Of a stretch of 64,000 nucleotides of DNA, positions 48,801 through 60,310 are shown piece after piece. The notes under the pieces were generated by a model, which saw nothing but the letters and a program-made list of their open reading frames with translations, searched no databases and was not told the DNA's origin. Made by a program: the position numbers and the translations under genes. The stretch covers positions 284,726 to 348,725 of the forward strand of contig FWWN02000703.1 in NCBI GenBank assembly GCA_900175165.2, in the 5' to 3' direction. Numbering within the stretch: position 1 is the first letter of the stretch; each line of letters begins with the position of its first letter. This DNA is from Rhizomucor pusillus. Taxonomy: Eukaryota; Mucoromycota; Mucoromycetes; Mucorales; Lichtheimiaceae.

Positions 48801-49684
48801 TTGCCAACTGGCGTGGTTTCTCTGGTGGCCAGCGTGACATGTACAACGAAGTCTTGAAGTACGGTGCTCAGATCGTCGATGCTCTCAGCAACTACAAGCA
48901 ACCCGTCTTTGTCTACCTTATTCCCAACGGCGAATTGCGCGGTGGTGCCTGGGTTGTTATTGACACGACCATCAACCAAGATATGATGGAAATGTACGCC
49001 GACGTGAACGCTCGCGGTGGTGTTCTTGAACCCGAAGGTATTGTCGAGATCAAGTACCGCAAGGCTCAGTTGTTAGCTACCATGGAACGCCTGGATGAAA
49101 AGTACGCCGATCTCAAGCGACAGCTCGAAGCTGCTACCGATGCTACCGCCAGTGCCGAGATCAAGAAGCAGTTGGAGGCTCGCGAGCAAGAACTATTGCC
49201 TGTATATCAGCAAATTGCTATCCAATTTGCCGATTTGCACGACCGTGCAGGCCGCATGAAGGCCAAGGGTGTCATCCGCAAGGCTCTTGACTGGCGTTAC
49301 TCTCGCAAGTACTTCTACTGGCGTCTCCGCCGTCGTCTCAGCGAAGAATACACGATCCGCAAGATCGTCGCTGCTACCAACGGCCGCCTATCCCGCGAAG
49401 CCATGTGCAACCTGCTTCGACAATGGTATGAAGCCGACCAGGGTATCGACGCTGCATCTGGCTGGCAAGAAGAAGACCAAGCCGTCTCTGACTGGTTCAA
49501 CAAGCGCACTGCATTGATTGAGCAACGTATCGGCAAACTCAAGAGCGAAGCACTCAAGGAACAGATCGTTGCTCTCGGTGTTCAGGACCAAGACGCTGTC
49601 ATTGAAGGTTTCAGCAAGCTGATCGAAAACATGAGCGTCGAAGCTCGCAAGGAAACTTTGCGCAAACTTGCTACTCGATTCTAA
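42852..49684 (+). CDS. ACC1: Acetyl-CoA carboxylase
   Basis: Multidomain cytosolic enzyme making malonyl-CoA for fatty-acid synthesis. Exons 42852-42888, 42948-43296, 43363-45106 and 45179-49684 encode 2211 aa, the usual fungal length. Biotin carboxylase at residues ~40-540: [16 protein letters not shown], the Gly loop [14 protein letters not shown], and [16 protein letters not shown]. The biotin motif EVMKM puts biotin on Lys713; intron 45107-45178 splits it between E and V. The central region starts near residue 780. The carboxyltransferase domain (~1480-2030) shows [23 protein letters not shown]-type acyl-CoA site text [16 protein letters not shown], and [20 protein letters not shown]. Codon use is strongly biased to C-ending and AAG/GAG codons, which fits high expression and produces long antisense ORFs. 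Confidence 0.98.
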
Positions 49685-51767
49685 AAAATCTATCTATACG
49701 TTTCTTCTTTTTTCCCTCTTTTCGTTCTCGCCTCCACTGACACCTTTTTACTTGTTTTTACATCTGTATCTTTTTTCCCTTTCTTTCTTTGCATGCTAAA
49801 TTTTACTACGCTTTAAAATAAACTGAACAAGAGACAGACAGACAGACAGACAAAAAAGAATGTTATGCAGTGTTTGCCTTCTAATGATCCTAACCAAATG
49901 GATAAATACAAATGTTTCGCCTATCCTGTGCGCTTGAAAAAAGAAAGGATGAGGTACAAAGGGGGAGCTATCTTCCTTTTATCGATGTTATCGTATAGCA
50001 TGAATGGATCTCTTGCAAATGTTTTCGATTTGAAAGCATATCTTTGTATTGTAAACCACATCCTTATCAACTACATAGGCAGTCATTGTCTGTCCAACCG
50101 TGACTACCATCTGTCTGTCCGCGGAAGAAGACAGTGGCTCGACTGGAATCTTTTCTCTTACATAGGTAATTGGCACAATGCTATTTCACATTTGATTCCA
50201 GGCATGAAATTCAACACGGATAGAACCTTCCTACTTTGCAAATATTTATTTATTCGCGCATGTCTTTCAATGCACGTCGAAACTCGACCCTGTGTAAATT
50301 TATGGACTTGAAGGGCACATATAAATGCTACTTCTCCGCATAATCCAAAAAAGCATAGAAAAGTTCAGGCGCAGAGCTATTTTTGCATATTCGCAGAAAA
50401 AAATAGTTGATACAAGTATATATCAAGGCCATCAAGTATATCTTCCATTTACATGGAACAAAATATCTGGAAAGTTTGGAAAGGAAGATCACTGGCCCTT
50501 GCCCACGTTGTTACCTCTATTTTTAGCCAGCCCTAATTTAATCGGATGTAACGATCAGTTATTTTCGATTTTGGCCCATGCGTTCGCCTGTCAGGCTACA
50601 ACACATGTACACAAGGATGTTAAGACTCAAGGCTTCAATGGAGCAATCCTTCAGGCTACACAAATACAATACAAGGTGTTATTAGAAGTTTAGGACCGTT
50701 GAACTGCTCTCTTGAAGATCGCTCCAGCAAAAGTGAGTAGGAGACACAAAGCATCACTCCACATCGCCGTTATTGTTCCTTTGCAAGGACTCTGCCAATT
50801 CACCACACTTATACCCTTATCACCTAAACTGTGGCGATACACACTCATTCTTTTGACTCGAACTTTTCGATTGCAAACATTGGTTCGCCATGTTTTAAGC
50901 GTAATTGCTGTTTCACACTAAAATGAAAAGGCGGGGTTCTGGAACATTTCCAAGTTGCCAAATTTTCAAGCTATACCTGGCTCACGAGAGCGGCGATGGG
51001 CAACGGCAAGTAAAAAGGCAAGCAACAACGTTGATTTACAAGAACGGAATGCATGGCAAAACGGACAGAGTGATGCTGCTGTATGCAATGGAAGAAAGCG
51101 AAGATTCTTATCATCAATCGAGCGGCGAGTGCCAATATGCATACCGGTTGCACAAGACAAGAGCAACCGAGATTGTGAATATGCTACAGTTTAACAAATA
51201 TCAATTCAAAGCTGCTCAATCTGATCGAACCACAGGGCACACTCAGTAGAGATTCAACTATTCGGCAGACGAGAAGCGCGTTGTCAGGGTACGAGCAGTA
51301 GTAAGCTCTATGTTGTATTGCGGGATGTATATGTCTGGACAACATGAGCAGCAATCCGCTCGCGTGAAGAGAAAAAGGTCGAGGTAGATGTGTCTGTGTT
51401 ACCTCAATGTTCCGCCCAGATGAAAAGAGTACAAAGGTGCACCGTGATGCCTGGAAAGGGGAAAGAGCCAGGACAGTCTGTCCCTTTTGCCCGGTGCTTG
51501 GGTTACGGGTACTGCTTTTTACTTTTCTTTCACTCTTTTTTCCCTTCTTTATTTTCTCCATACTATTGTACACGTCGTTCATACGACAGCTTCCAAGACC
51601 TTTTTCCGGGGACCCCTAAGTCTTGTTGCTCTCTTCCCTCCTCTCTTTCTCTCTTTCTTCTTCCAGCAACGTTACAGTCTTTCCTTTTTTATACTTGTCT
51701 TTTGCTCACAGGACCTTTTCTCCCTTCCTTTGAAACTTGTACGGTAACACTGTCCTGAACATTCGCC
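49685..51767. other. Intergenic region, no confirmed gene
   Basis: 2.1 kb between ACC1 and the RhoGEF gene, both on the plus strand. Starts with a pyrimidine-rich ACC1 3' flank and a (GACA)5 repeat at 49833-49852. ORFs of 60-148 codons show no family text. The 250 bases before the RhoGEF start are pyrimidine-rich leader. Confidence 0.5.
49833..49852 (+). repeat. (GACA)5 microsatellite
   Basis: Five GACA units in the ACC1 3' flank. Confidence 0.9.
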
Positions 51768-54195
51768 ATGCTTTCCGCGTCGACCATTTCTTCCAATTCG
51801 CCAGAGGCATTCTCACCTCGGACAGCCTCCTCTACACCGCTTTCTCAGTACTCGAATAGCTCGACTCCAAAGACAGCTGGCAATCCGTTGACAGAGCTTA
51901 TTGAAACCGAAAAGAGTTATATGGAAACGCTTAAAATTATTGACAGCGTACGTGAATTGATCTCCTCTTTTATTTTCTGTCCCTGGATGAATTTTGTATA
52001 TATACATAAATCTACGTTGCAATGTAGCAATTAGCGCCTCTTTGGACGGATACTTCGGTGATCGACTTCACGGAGTTGCTGAAATACGTGCACGATATTC
52101 TCAAAGCCAACAAACGATTCTGTTCGGTATATATCGTCAATTTGCGAAAGAGTGTTTCGAGGCATACTTTATCGTGGATTTTTCGCTTACAATGGAGCAA
52201 TTGCTTCCTGTTTTGACAGAAATTGACCAGAATCGCGGCCAACCCACAGACGATCAAGGAATTGGGAGATGTGCTTATGCAATGGGTAGGTGCATTTTCT
52301 GCAACAGCCCTGAAAATTAAAAAAAATCTCGGCGTTAGCTTATTTTTCCGGGTTAGATCGATGATATGGAGGTTCCCTATGCCAATTATTCAAGAGCCTA
52401 CATAAGCAATCTCAACACACGTACTGATGTTCTCAGCAACCCCGATATAAAACAGCTGCTACAGGTAAACTCAAACGCCCCGCATGTGCGTGTGCCAGGT
52501 GGCAGGAACTCAACCTTTTTTCTTTCGCACTTTCTCCCATTCTCTCCTTCCTCTTTCTCTCTTCTATCGCTCTTTTGTTTGTGTTTATCATACATAGGAC
52601 CTTTCTCGCTCCGCTTCGTATGAAATTACCTTGGAGTCATTGTTTAATGCTCCTGTCCAACAACTAAAATACTACAAGGTTCTCTACGGCGTAAGTAGGA
52701 AAATGTGAAGTTACACATGGCTTGTCTAATCCGCCGCCTTCTCGCATGTAACAGCGACTTTTAGATAGTGCAGAACCCGGTCGTGCAGATCACAAACTTC
52801 TTGTCAAAGCAAACAAGAGAATCGATACAGTGATGCTCATGGCACAAAAGAACTTGCCTTCCTCGACTGCTGCTGAGCAGCACACTGCTACAAAATCTTT
52901 GCATCATCATCATCACTACACAAAAGCATTGCCTGTTGTCACGCCTATTCAGACGGATATCTCTGTTACCGCTGCCGCTGCTGCATCCTCGACTGTGGAT
53001 TTTATGGATCTCGGGGCGTTCCAGCGTCACCTGGATTCCTCGCAAGCCAAGGATATTTTCAACGGTGTCCACGTGGTGCGTAGCGTGAGACACAATTTCA
53101 TTTAACAAACTCGATCTAATACTTATCCGGTGAATTTAGCAATGCCAACCTCGTTTAGCTACACCAGGTGCCAAGATCATCTTTAGAGATAATTTTGTAC
53201 TGCTACCGGATGGCTTGAATTCCGCTTCGCCGCAACGTGTTCACGTCGTACTGACCACGTATGTGCTGGTCATTACACAGGAATCGAATGGAAGCTACAG
53301 CCTCATGTACCCTCCGATTGCCGTTTATGATCTATCCGTGAATGCTGCCCAGGTGGATCGCGAACTCATCGGCGAATACATCATTCAAGTCGATGTGCTT
53401 GGTAAGAAAAAGATCCTTTTACGTGCCGATACCAAGGAGACTAGGAACAAGTGGGTCGGAATCGACGAGGCCGCTTCAGGATCTGCTGCTTTGAATGCGA
53501 AGCCTATGAGGGATATCGTATCCAAGCTGGCCGGTGATACGGCAGATAAGCAGGCTGATGAAGGTGATAAACCGAAGCGTTCGTCAAGAAAAAGTGTCAT
53601 CAGGAAGCAAGATATTGTTTCCTTTTACACAGACCAGTCTGGAGAGATATCCCCGCTATCGTCAGATGAATCCGACATTGAAGACAAGTTCTCCCTGTTT
53701 GGGGGAAGAACGCCGTTTTCAGCAAAAGCCGACAGAATATCCAAAACTGATCTAAGCGTCAAGGATTTGCCGCCAGCTCCTCCATCGTCTTTGAATGCCA
53801 ACGCTGCTCCACCGCCCCCGCCAAAGCAAAAGCAGGGCAGCCATTTGCAGCCTGCTACCTCAATTGATAATCGACCGTTACCGCGTGCTCCGAGTCCAGC
53901 ACCTTCGCATCACCTTGAGAATTCTGGACATTCGAGACCTGTTTCTCCGCGAACCATTGAAATTAAGCATACTGTCACACCCGTTGCCATGCAGGCAACT
54001 ACCCAAAGCAGCGAATTTTTGACCAATGGCAACGCAAAGCAAAGCGGCGTTGTAGACAACGCTTCTTCAAATGGACCTACTCAGCAAGCCCTGCAAGGTT
54101 CAGGTACAAGTCTTCCAAGAACTTCTTCTATCAGCAGAACAGCATCTCCAGCTGCTGGTCAGTTACCAACACCCACTCGATCCAGTTCTTTCCGA

Positions 54196-54229
<34 letters not shown>

Positions 54230-55601
54230 CTACTGGTGGATCACCCCAGCTGCATCCTTCTGGAAAGCCGTTACCACAGGAACCATCCACGCATCATTCT
54301 CAACAGCATCATCAGCATCATCCACCTCCCAATCCGCAGCCTCATTATCAACCGCAGCCAAGACTCCAAAGTGCGGCAGGTCCACAGCAGCATACCATGG
54401 CTCAGCATCGGTCACCTCAGCAGCAACAGCAACCACCCATGATGGCTGCGCCCCAACATTATCGCTCGGCTCCAAGTTCTCCAACTCAAAGACCGACGAT
54501 GATGATGGGCAATGTTCCTCCTCCCATTAATCGCGCTCCCAGTACCGGAATGGGCCCAGATGGCTATTCAGGACAACAGGATAGTATGCGTCCAGCAGCA
54601 GCACCGGCGACGAACAACTATTTAAATGTGCAACGGCCATCTCTTGCTCACCACAGATCCATGGAAGAACTGAACTCGCCACCTCGGAGCGTAAGTACCA
54701 AATACCAAATTTAACATATCAATCGATCAATCGGTCGAGTATTCATTCTATTTATGTCTTGATTCAGCCTACACCCAACGGTAACCCGAACAGTATCAAG
54801 CAGACTTTGTATAGCAACGGACAATGCGAAGTTTTCCACTGGAAGTCAGAGTCCTGGTACGCCGTTGATGGTCATTGTTTGCTCCACGTGCGACAGACGT
54901 TTACGAACCGCTCGTGTGTTGCGATCCAATTGCAAAATACCGGCCAGCTGTACCTCAACGCGTGGATTTTGCCCAACACCGTGATTGCACAGCCGTCGCC
55001 GACCGATGTCAGTCTTACAGTGTACATGGGCGCCAACAGGGAAAATTATCTGGTCCATTTCGCAAGCCACGCCGATGCCAGAACGTTGTTCCAGTTGTTG
55101 CAGCGCATGCACCAGGAAGCTGTCCAAATGAACATGACGCCTGAGAACAGCAACACGCTGCGCGGCGCACCACCTGGCATGATACGAAGCAGATCTTTTG
55201 ACGTGCGCGATCTCGACGACGACCCTGTTGAGTCGAACCAAGCCAAGGTGCCGCAAACATTGCGCCTGGTCATGCAATGCAAATGCAAATTGTTTGTCCA
55301 AAATGAGCATTCTAATTGGAGCAGCTTTGGCAGTGTCACAATGAAGATCTCGCAGCAGCTGCCGAGCAAAAAGATGCACATTGAAATCGAGAATGGCAAG
55401 GGGCCGAAAGCGACCAAGCTTGTCAGTGCGAGCGTACAGAGCCGCAACGTCGAACGCATCAGCTCGAAACGCATCACCTTCTTGCTTATCAACGAGCAGG
55501 AACGGACTAGTATGGTGTACATGGTTCAGATCAAAGAGGAGGAGACTGGCAACAAGATTTTTGAGTATCTAAAGACCAAGAATGCAGAGAACGGCTGGTA
55601 A
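51768..55601 (+). CDS. Rho guanine nucleotide exchange factor (DH-PH)
   Basis: Exons 51768-51947, 52028-52126, 52220-52285, 52357-52464, 52598-52690, 52755-53075, 53140-54690 and 54768-55601 encode 1083 aa. Activates a Rho/Cdc42-type GTPase. The DH domain begins ELIETEKSYMETLKIID (residue ~42) and includes LAANPQ-like KLTRIAANPQTIKELGDVLM and the C-terminal helix PVQQLKYYKVLYG. A PH domain (~295-400) starts AKIIFRDNFVLLPDG and ends TRNKWVGIDEA. Residues ~400-800 are Pro/Gln/Ser-rich with SH3-type motifs (PPAPPSS, PPPPPKQ). The last 280 residues form a second folded, PH-like region (WYAVDGHCLLHVRQTF, then LYLNAWILPNTVIAQP). There is no CNH domain. Every intron is phase 0. Confidence 0.88.
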
Positions 55602-55862
55602 TCTCTCACTCTCTCTCTTCATCCCATCTATCTCTCTTTCCTTGTTAGATAGCACTTTTAACTTTCGGCAATAGTACAAGTTTTCTTTTTGGACAAGCAT
55701 TCTTTATTTTATCTTTTGACTTATTCATGTACTTACGTATCCAACCCCAATTCAACTACTTGACCAAATCATTTTGCTCCCCCACCCTTCCCATTCAGCA
55801 TAGTAATATAATATCTACAGATCTCCCTGATTCTGGAAACAGTTGGTTTGTTTATTATTTCG

Positions 55863-58800
55863 TCACTGCGATGGCCATTGGTATCCAAGGATGGAAGATG
55901 CGGATAGCGAAGATGAAGAGGACGGCTCTCGCTGAGGACGATTACGATGGCCACCGCCGCCAGCAGCAGCGGTGGTGTTTCGATCAACATGGTTGTCAGT
56001 GCTGTTGCCGCTGCTCTGCTGGTTGTGCTGGTGATGAGTCGGTTGCCCTACGAATGCTGCTGGGTCCAAATCCATTGTTGGCGTGTATACAAAATCCGCA
56101 AAACGAAGAAGATCGTTCACAGCCAAGTCTGCATGCGCCCAGTCGAACGCGCTTGCGGCGGTTTGTGGGGATGGAGACACGCCAGACCATGCCCATTCCT
56201 GAACGTCCGGAGGTGCCGGAGGAGTCGTGGATACTGTGGATGCAAACGGTACATCCCAGTCTTGAGATATAACGACGTTGCTTGGGGGAGGAGGAGGAGC
56301 TGCTGCTGCTGCTGCTGCTGCTGCTAGAGAATGTTGCAGCTGTGGTGGTCGCAAACGTGGGTCCGTAGATGTACGCTGTTGCCGCTGTTGCTGTTGCTGT
56401 TGTTGCTGTTGCCTTTGCCTATGCGCTGTTACTGCTGGAGCCGTTGGTGTGGATGACGACGAGATAGGAATTGAATGTGACGAGGAAGAAGAACAACACG
56501 AATAAGAGGAAGAAGATGACGATGTCGACAGAGGCGGTATCGCCTGCTGCTGGTCAGCCGGTTCTTCGAGCGATGCAGGTGCAGGTGGCGATTGATGCGC
56601 AAACTCTTGGGTAATATCGGTATTCTTACCTTCGCGTACCTGCGTCTCGATTCTGGCGATGAGCGTCCTTACATATTTGTGATGTTTGACGGGCGACCTC
56701 TGCAGTACGGCTGCAATGCGCCGCATCTGCCGCCGAGCGTGCATGCCTGCGTCTTGCTTGTCTGATCTAAGCTGTGTGCTGTAAGTGAGGCAGGCCATGA
56801 CGAGCGTATCCAGTGTAAAGTGGCACCATGGTTGGCAGAGCTGCGACCAGCACTCTAGCAGCTCAGTGATGGCATCGGCGCTGTCAACGCATAGCCGCAG
56901 CGATAAGAGTGCAATGGCCGAAGAAGTCTCGTCGGCCGGCTGCGTCGGCAGAAAGATGGAGTAGAGTTGGCACATTTGAAAGTGATATTCAAAGTTGAGT
57001 TTGAGGCATGCCTGCTCGCGGAAGGAGCGTGACGTCCATCGCCGTCTGATTTTATCACCCACTCTGTAGTGAAAATAACTCGGTAATCCGCTGTACCAAT
57101 CCTTTAGCTCCTTCTCCAGACCTGACACGGTCGCAAGCAACGGATCCTTCTTCCCAGATATACTAGATTGGATGCGCCGATAGATCTGATTGATTTTATG
57201 CCGGTAAACTGTAAATTCTGTGCGGTAACGCCGCTCGCCCTGCTCGTGATCCATGGCGCTCGCTTGCTGCACCGTGATCTCGTCGTCGAGCGGGAACAGC
57301 ATCGGCATATCGGAATGAGCACAGCACAGCGTCTCGAGGAACTCGGCTGCAGCGAAAACACGCCGCCGTTTTTCTTGCTGGACGGGGTCGTACCGCGGGT
57401 CTTCTTGGTGCAGGCCAAGGCTTAGGCACATGCGTGTAGCAAGACCAAGAAACATGTATGCTTCGGACTCGGCCTTGGATCGATCGTCGCCAGTCTTGCC
57501 GATACTGTAAATGTAAAGAAGCAGCAACGCATGCGCGGTTTCGATGCTCGGCGTTAGGAACCGATCTTTCAACAAGAATTTAGCTGCATCAAAGTATTGC
57601 TCGCCGACCATGTTGGGATCCTGGCCGGGGAATGTCCCATGATAGATGGCCGCATGCCGTGCAGACCACGATAGCATCGCGTTCGTCAACAACGGGCAGC
57701 TTTCATGATTTTTGCATTTTTGGATGAACGTATCAATATCGGGTAACGGTAGACACAGAAAACATTCCTCATAGATGCGTAGAAGCTCGTCCAAAAGTCG
57801 AGCATTCGGTAGCTGCACAGCTGGATGATGTGCATTATTCACGATATCTCGACACTTCTTGTTTGTTTTCAACCTTTCTGGAGGAACTGTGTCACTGCTG
57901 CTGCTGCTTTGCGCCGCCAGCAGCGCCGCGGTCGCCTTTGCGTGGCAGCGCGAAACATTGTCGTGGCTGTTGTTGCATGATTCCCATGCACTGTATAACG
58001 GGAAAATGACATTTTTAGATTTGTAAAGCGGTTTATGTTTGATGACAACGGCTGTTTCGGCTGTCGGTGTAGTTGCAGGTTCATCGCAGGCAGTAGTTTC
58101 TTGCACAGGAGTACCGAGCGGATTACTCTGCTGTTGCTGTTGCTGTGTTTGATCACCACTACCGCTGCTTACAGTGATGGTCGGCGAAGCAATCGGATCG
58201 CATGCGCCAGCGCTGGTTTCTATCCGTCTCTTGTCGATTTGCAGCTGCGAGAGTCCTGATAGAAGGATATCATACAGATCCTTGAGCGATACTATGTTTG
58301 TATCGATGCGCAGACCGGTGGGTGTTAAGGAGAGCGTCCAGTTTGCCTTGATGCCACCTGGAAATAGCATGGTGCTGTTCCTCTTTTTATCCTGCTGCTG
58401 CGGCTTTTGCTCATTCTCATCATCGTCGATTTCTTGTTCTTCTTGCTGTTGGGACGCCCCTGCTCCGTCGCTCTCAATTCTCTGGCGCTTTCTGCTACTA
58501 TGCTTCATTTCATCCACGAGATATCGTGTGTCGTCTTGCACCTGTTGCACTCCATTCTCAATATTGGCGACACGATTCTTGAGTGAATTGATGGTTTCGT
58601 TCAGCTGCACGAGGTTGAAAAGATCAACTTGGGTCGGCGCGCCGGTGTACGAACAGGTTGCTAGCAACTATTTTGTTTAGCACAATTGCGACCCCTACCC
58701 CCTTAGGCAATCCCAGATTATTTTAAAAAGTTGTCAACTACGAGTGGGAAAATTACCATTAGATGTTTGACAACGGCCGCAGACTGGATGGACAAAGTCG

Positions 58801-59066
58801 CACTTGACTAGAAGGTGTATGACGAATCAATGAATGATTGCGTACGTTTCTCTTCGTTTACATGGCTGAACGTCTGTATACCTTTTTTATTCCTATATAA
58901 CAAAAGTGGTTACGATGCCATTAGAAGCCGAGCTACGTATCTAGACTTGCCGGCATCTTTCACAAGCTAAAGTCATCCGCATACGTTTCGACGTTGAGTA
59001 GGGATCGTCTGACGGGGGTGGCGGCGGCGTCGCCGTCGCTGTTCCCGTAGTCTTGTTGATCGTCAT
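55863..59066 (-). CDS. Zn2Cys6 transcription factor with fungal-specific domain
   Basis: Exons (minus): 58951-59066, 58882-58892 (11 nt), 58757-58807 and 55863-58660, giving 991 aa. The DNA-binding cluster is built across all four exons: C35-x2-C38-x6-C45-x6-C52-x2-C55-x6-C62, reading ACERCRNKKVKCDFVHPVCG then RCQTSNATC. The first intron starts GCAAGT (GC-AG). A dimerising coiled coil follows (LNETINSLKNRVANIENGVQ). The fungal transcription factor middle domain covers about residues 300-650 (LPLPDIDTFIQ, ATRMCLSLGLHQEDPRY, LETLCCAHSDMPMLFPLDDE). The C-terminal 250 residues are Ser, Gln and Ala runs. The regulated genes cannot be inferred. The gene is tail-to-tail with the RhoGEF. Confidence 0.9.
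58882..58892 (-). other. 11-nt micro-exon inside the Zn2Cys6 motif
   Basis: GAATAAAAAAG, preceded by TATATAG and followed by GTATAC. It supplies the N-K-K residues and part of the adjoining codons between Cys38 and Cys45. Skipping it would both remove the basic patch and shift the frame. Confidence 0.8.
58893..58950 (-). other. GC-AG intron in the Zn2Cys6 gene
   Basis: Donor GCAAGT, acceptor TATATAG, 58 nt. No GT donor nearby would keep the CxxCR text and frame. Confidence 0.75.
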
Positions 59067-59283
59067 GTGTTTAAAAAGAAGAAAAAGAGAGAAAAAGCAA
59101 AAAAAGACAAGAGATGAGATGCATAAAAAACCAGACCAGTGCAGCAGCAGCATGCAAACATTGGAAAATAGACCATCACCTATCCGGTCCATGCCATGTG
59201 CTTCACCGAAAGTAAAAGTTGCTTCTTCCTTTTTTCTCTCTTTGTTGTCTTCTTTTTTATTCTTTTTTATGTTTCAACGATGT

Positions 59284-59661
59284 TTAGCTGTATTCAATGA
59301 TCTTTTTGACATAGTAGGCGCCGGCACCGATGGAAAGTACAGACAGGACGGCTGGTACAGGTTTGGCGGTCTTGATGGCGCGAGGTAACATTGCACCAGC
59401 AAGCAACGTCGAAGCAGCTAAAGCGGTCTCGTGGCCGTAATCTCTGTTCTCTTGAATGAGGTAGCCTGCGATGCCATAGAGCGAGCCTACGCCGACACCA
59501 GCTACAAGCGAGGGGATGGAACGCGTGCGCGCGAAACCGGCAATACCACTGAAAACCCAGTGTCAACTCGGTCAGGATTATTTACTACGCTCTGTTTTGA
59601 TGTTTTCATCCTACCCAGCGGTGCACAGCGCGGCCATAGTATACGAAGGGTGGTGCGACAT
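59284..59661 (-). CDS. TMEM14-family small membrane protein
   Basis: Exons (minus): 59615-59661 and 59284-59548, giving 103 aa. Family members are mitochondrial or ER inner-membrane proteins; human TMEM14C imports protoporphyrinogen for heme synthesis. The pattern is typical: HPSYTMAALCTAGG, then GFARTRSIPSLVAGVGVGSL, YGIAGYLIQENRDYGHE and LAASTLLAGAMLPRAIKTAK, ending in a hydrophobic helix VLSVLSIGAGAYYVKK. The intron falls after the first transmembrane turn, as a phase 2 junction GG-T. Confidence 0.9.
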
Positions 59662-60310
59662 CTTTTTTTGGGATAATGTGAAAGAGCTGCTGATGATGGA
59701 AAAGAAAAAATGTCCTGCAAAGAAGCCGGGGTTATTATTACTCGACCAACTCAGACTACGACCGGGCCGCGTTGATAGCCGAACGTCGGCTCTGCAAGGA
59801 AGGAACCGTGTATAAAGTAGTAGCATTGCAACCCTCTTTCCGACGTCGCGCTGTTATTAATGTAGTTCAAGTAATTCAAAGCAAAATCATATACAGAATT
59901 AGACAAAGAGGAGGAGGAGGGAAATAAGGAGAATAGAGATTGGGAATAAATAACCCTGCGGGGCATTAAGGTAACTATTTAGGTGGGTACTAAGTTGCAT
60001 AATGTAGCTAAAGACGAACAAGAAAAGAAAAAATATTCAAAGGAGAAAAAAGTAAATGGATATAATGTGAGAGAATAAAAAGAATGAAATGTGCTCCGTG
60101 CAAGCGGTGTCCGTGTGCCGAGAAAGGAAGAACGAGAGAAGAAAACAGTGAGCATGTTGTAAAATGATGGCCAGAGGAATAATGTATATGGGTGTCAGTG
60201 TGGGAATGAAAGAGATAGATAAAGAGAGAGAGGGAGGAAGGGAGGGAAAGTCAGAGTATACACTTAAGTGACGATCTTGATGCACAAAGAAAAGAGAGAA
60301 TGAAAGCCTC
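59662..60310. other. Intergenic region, purine-rich
   Basis: 650 bases between TMEM14 (5' flank) and the WOPR gene (3' flank). Rich in AGA/GAG blocks on the plus strand, i.e. pyrimidine-rich on the coding strand. No gene. Confidence 0.55.

Noticed and set aside
56278..56505. Plus-strand ORF with Ala and Cys runs
   Set aside because: Complement of the Gln/Ala-rich C terminus of the Zn2Cys6 factor.
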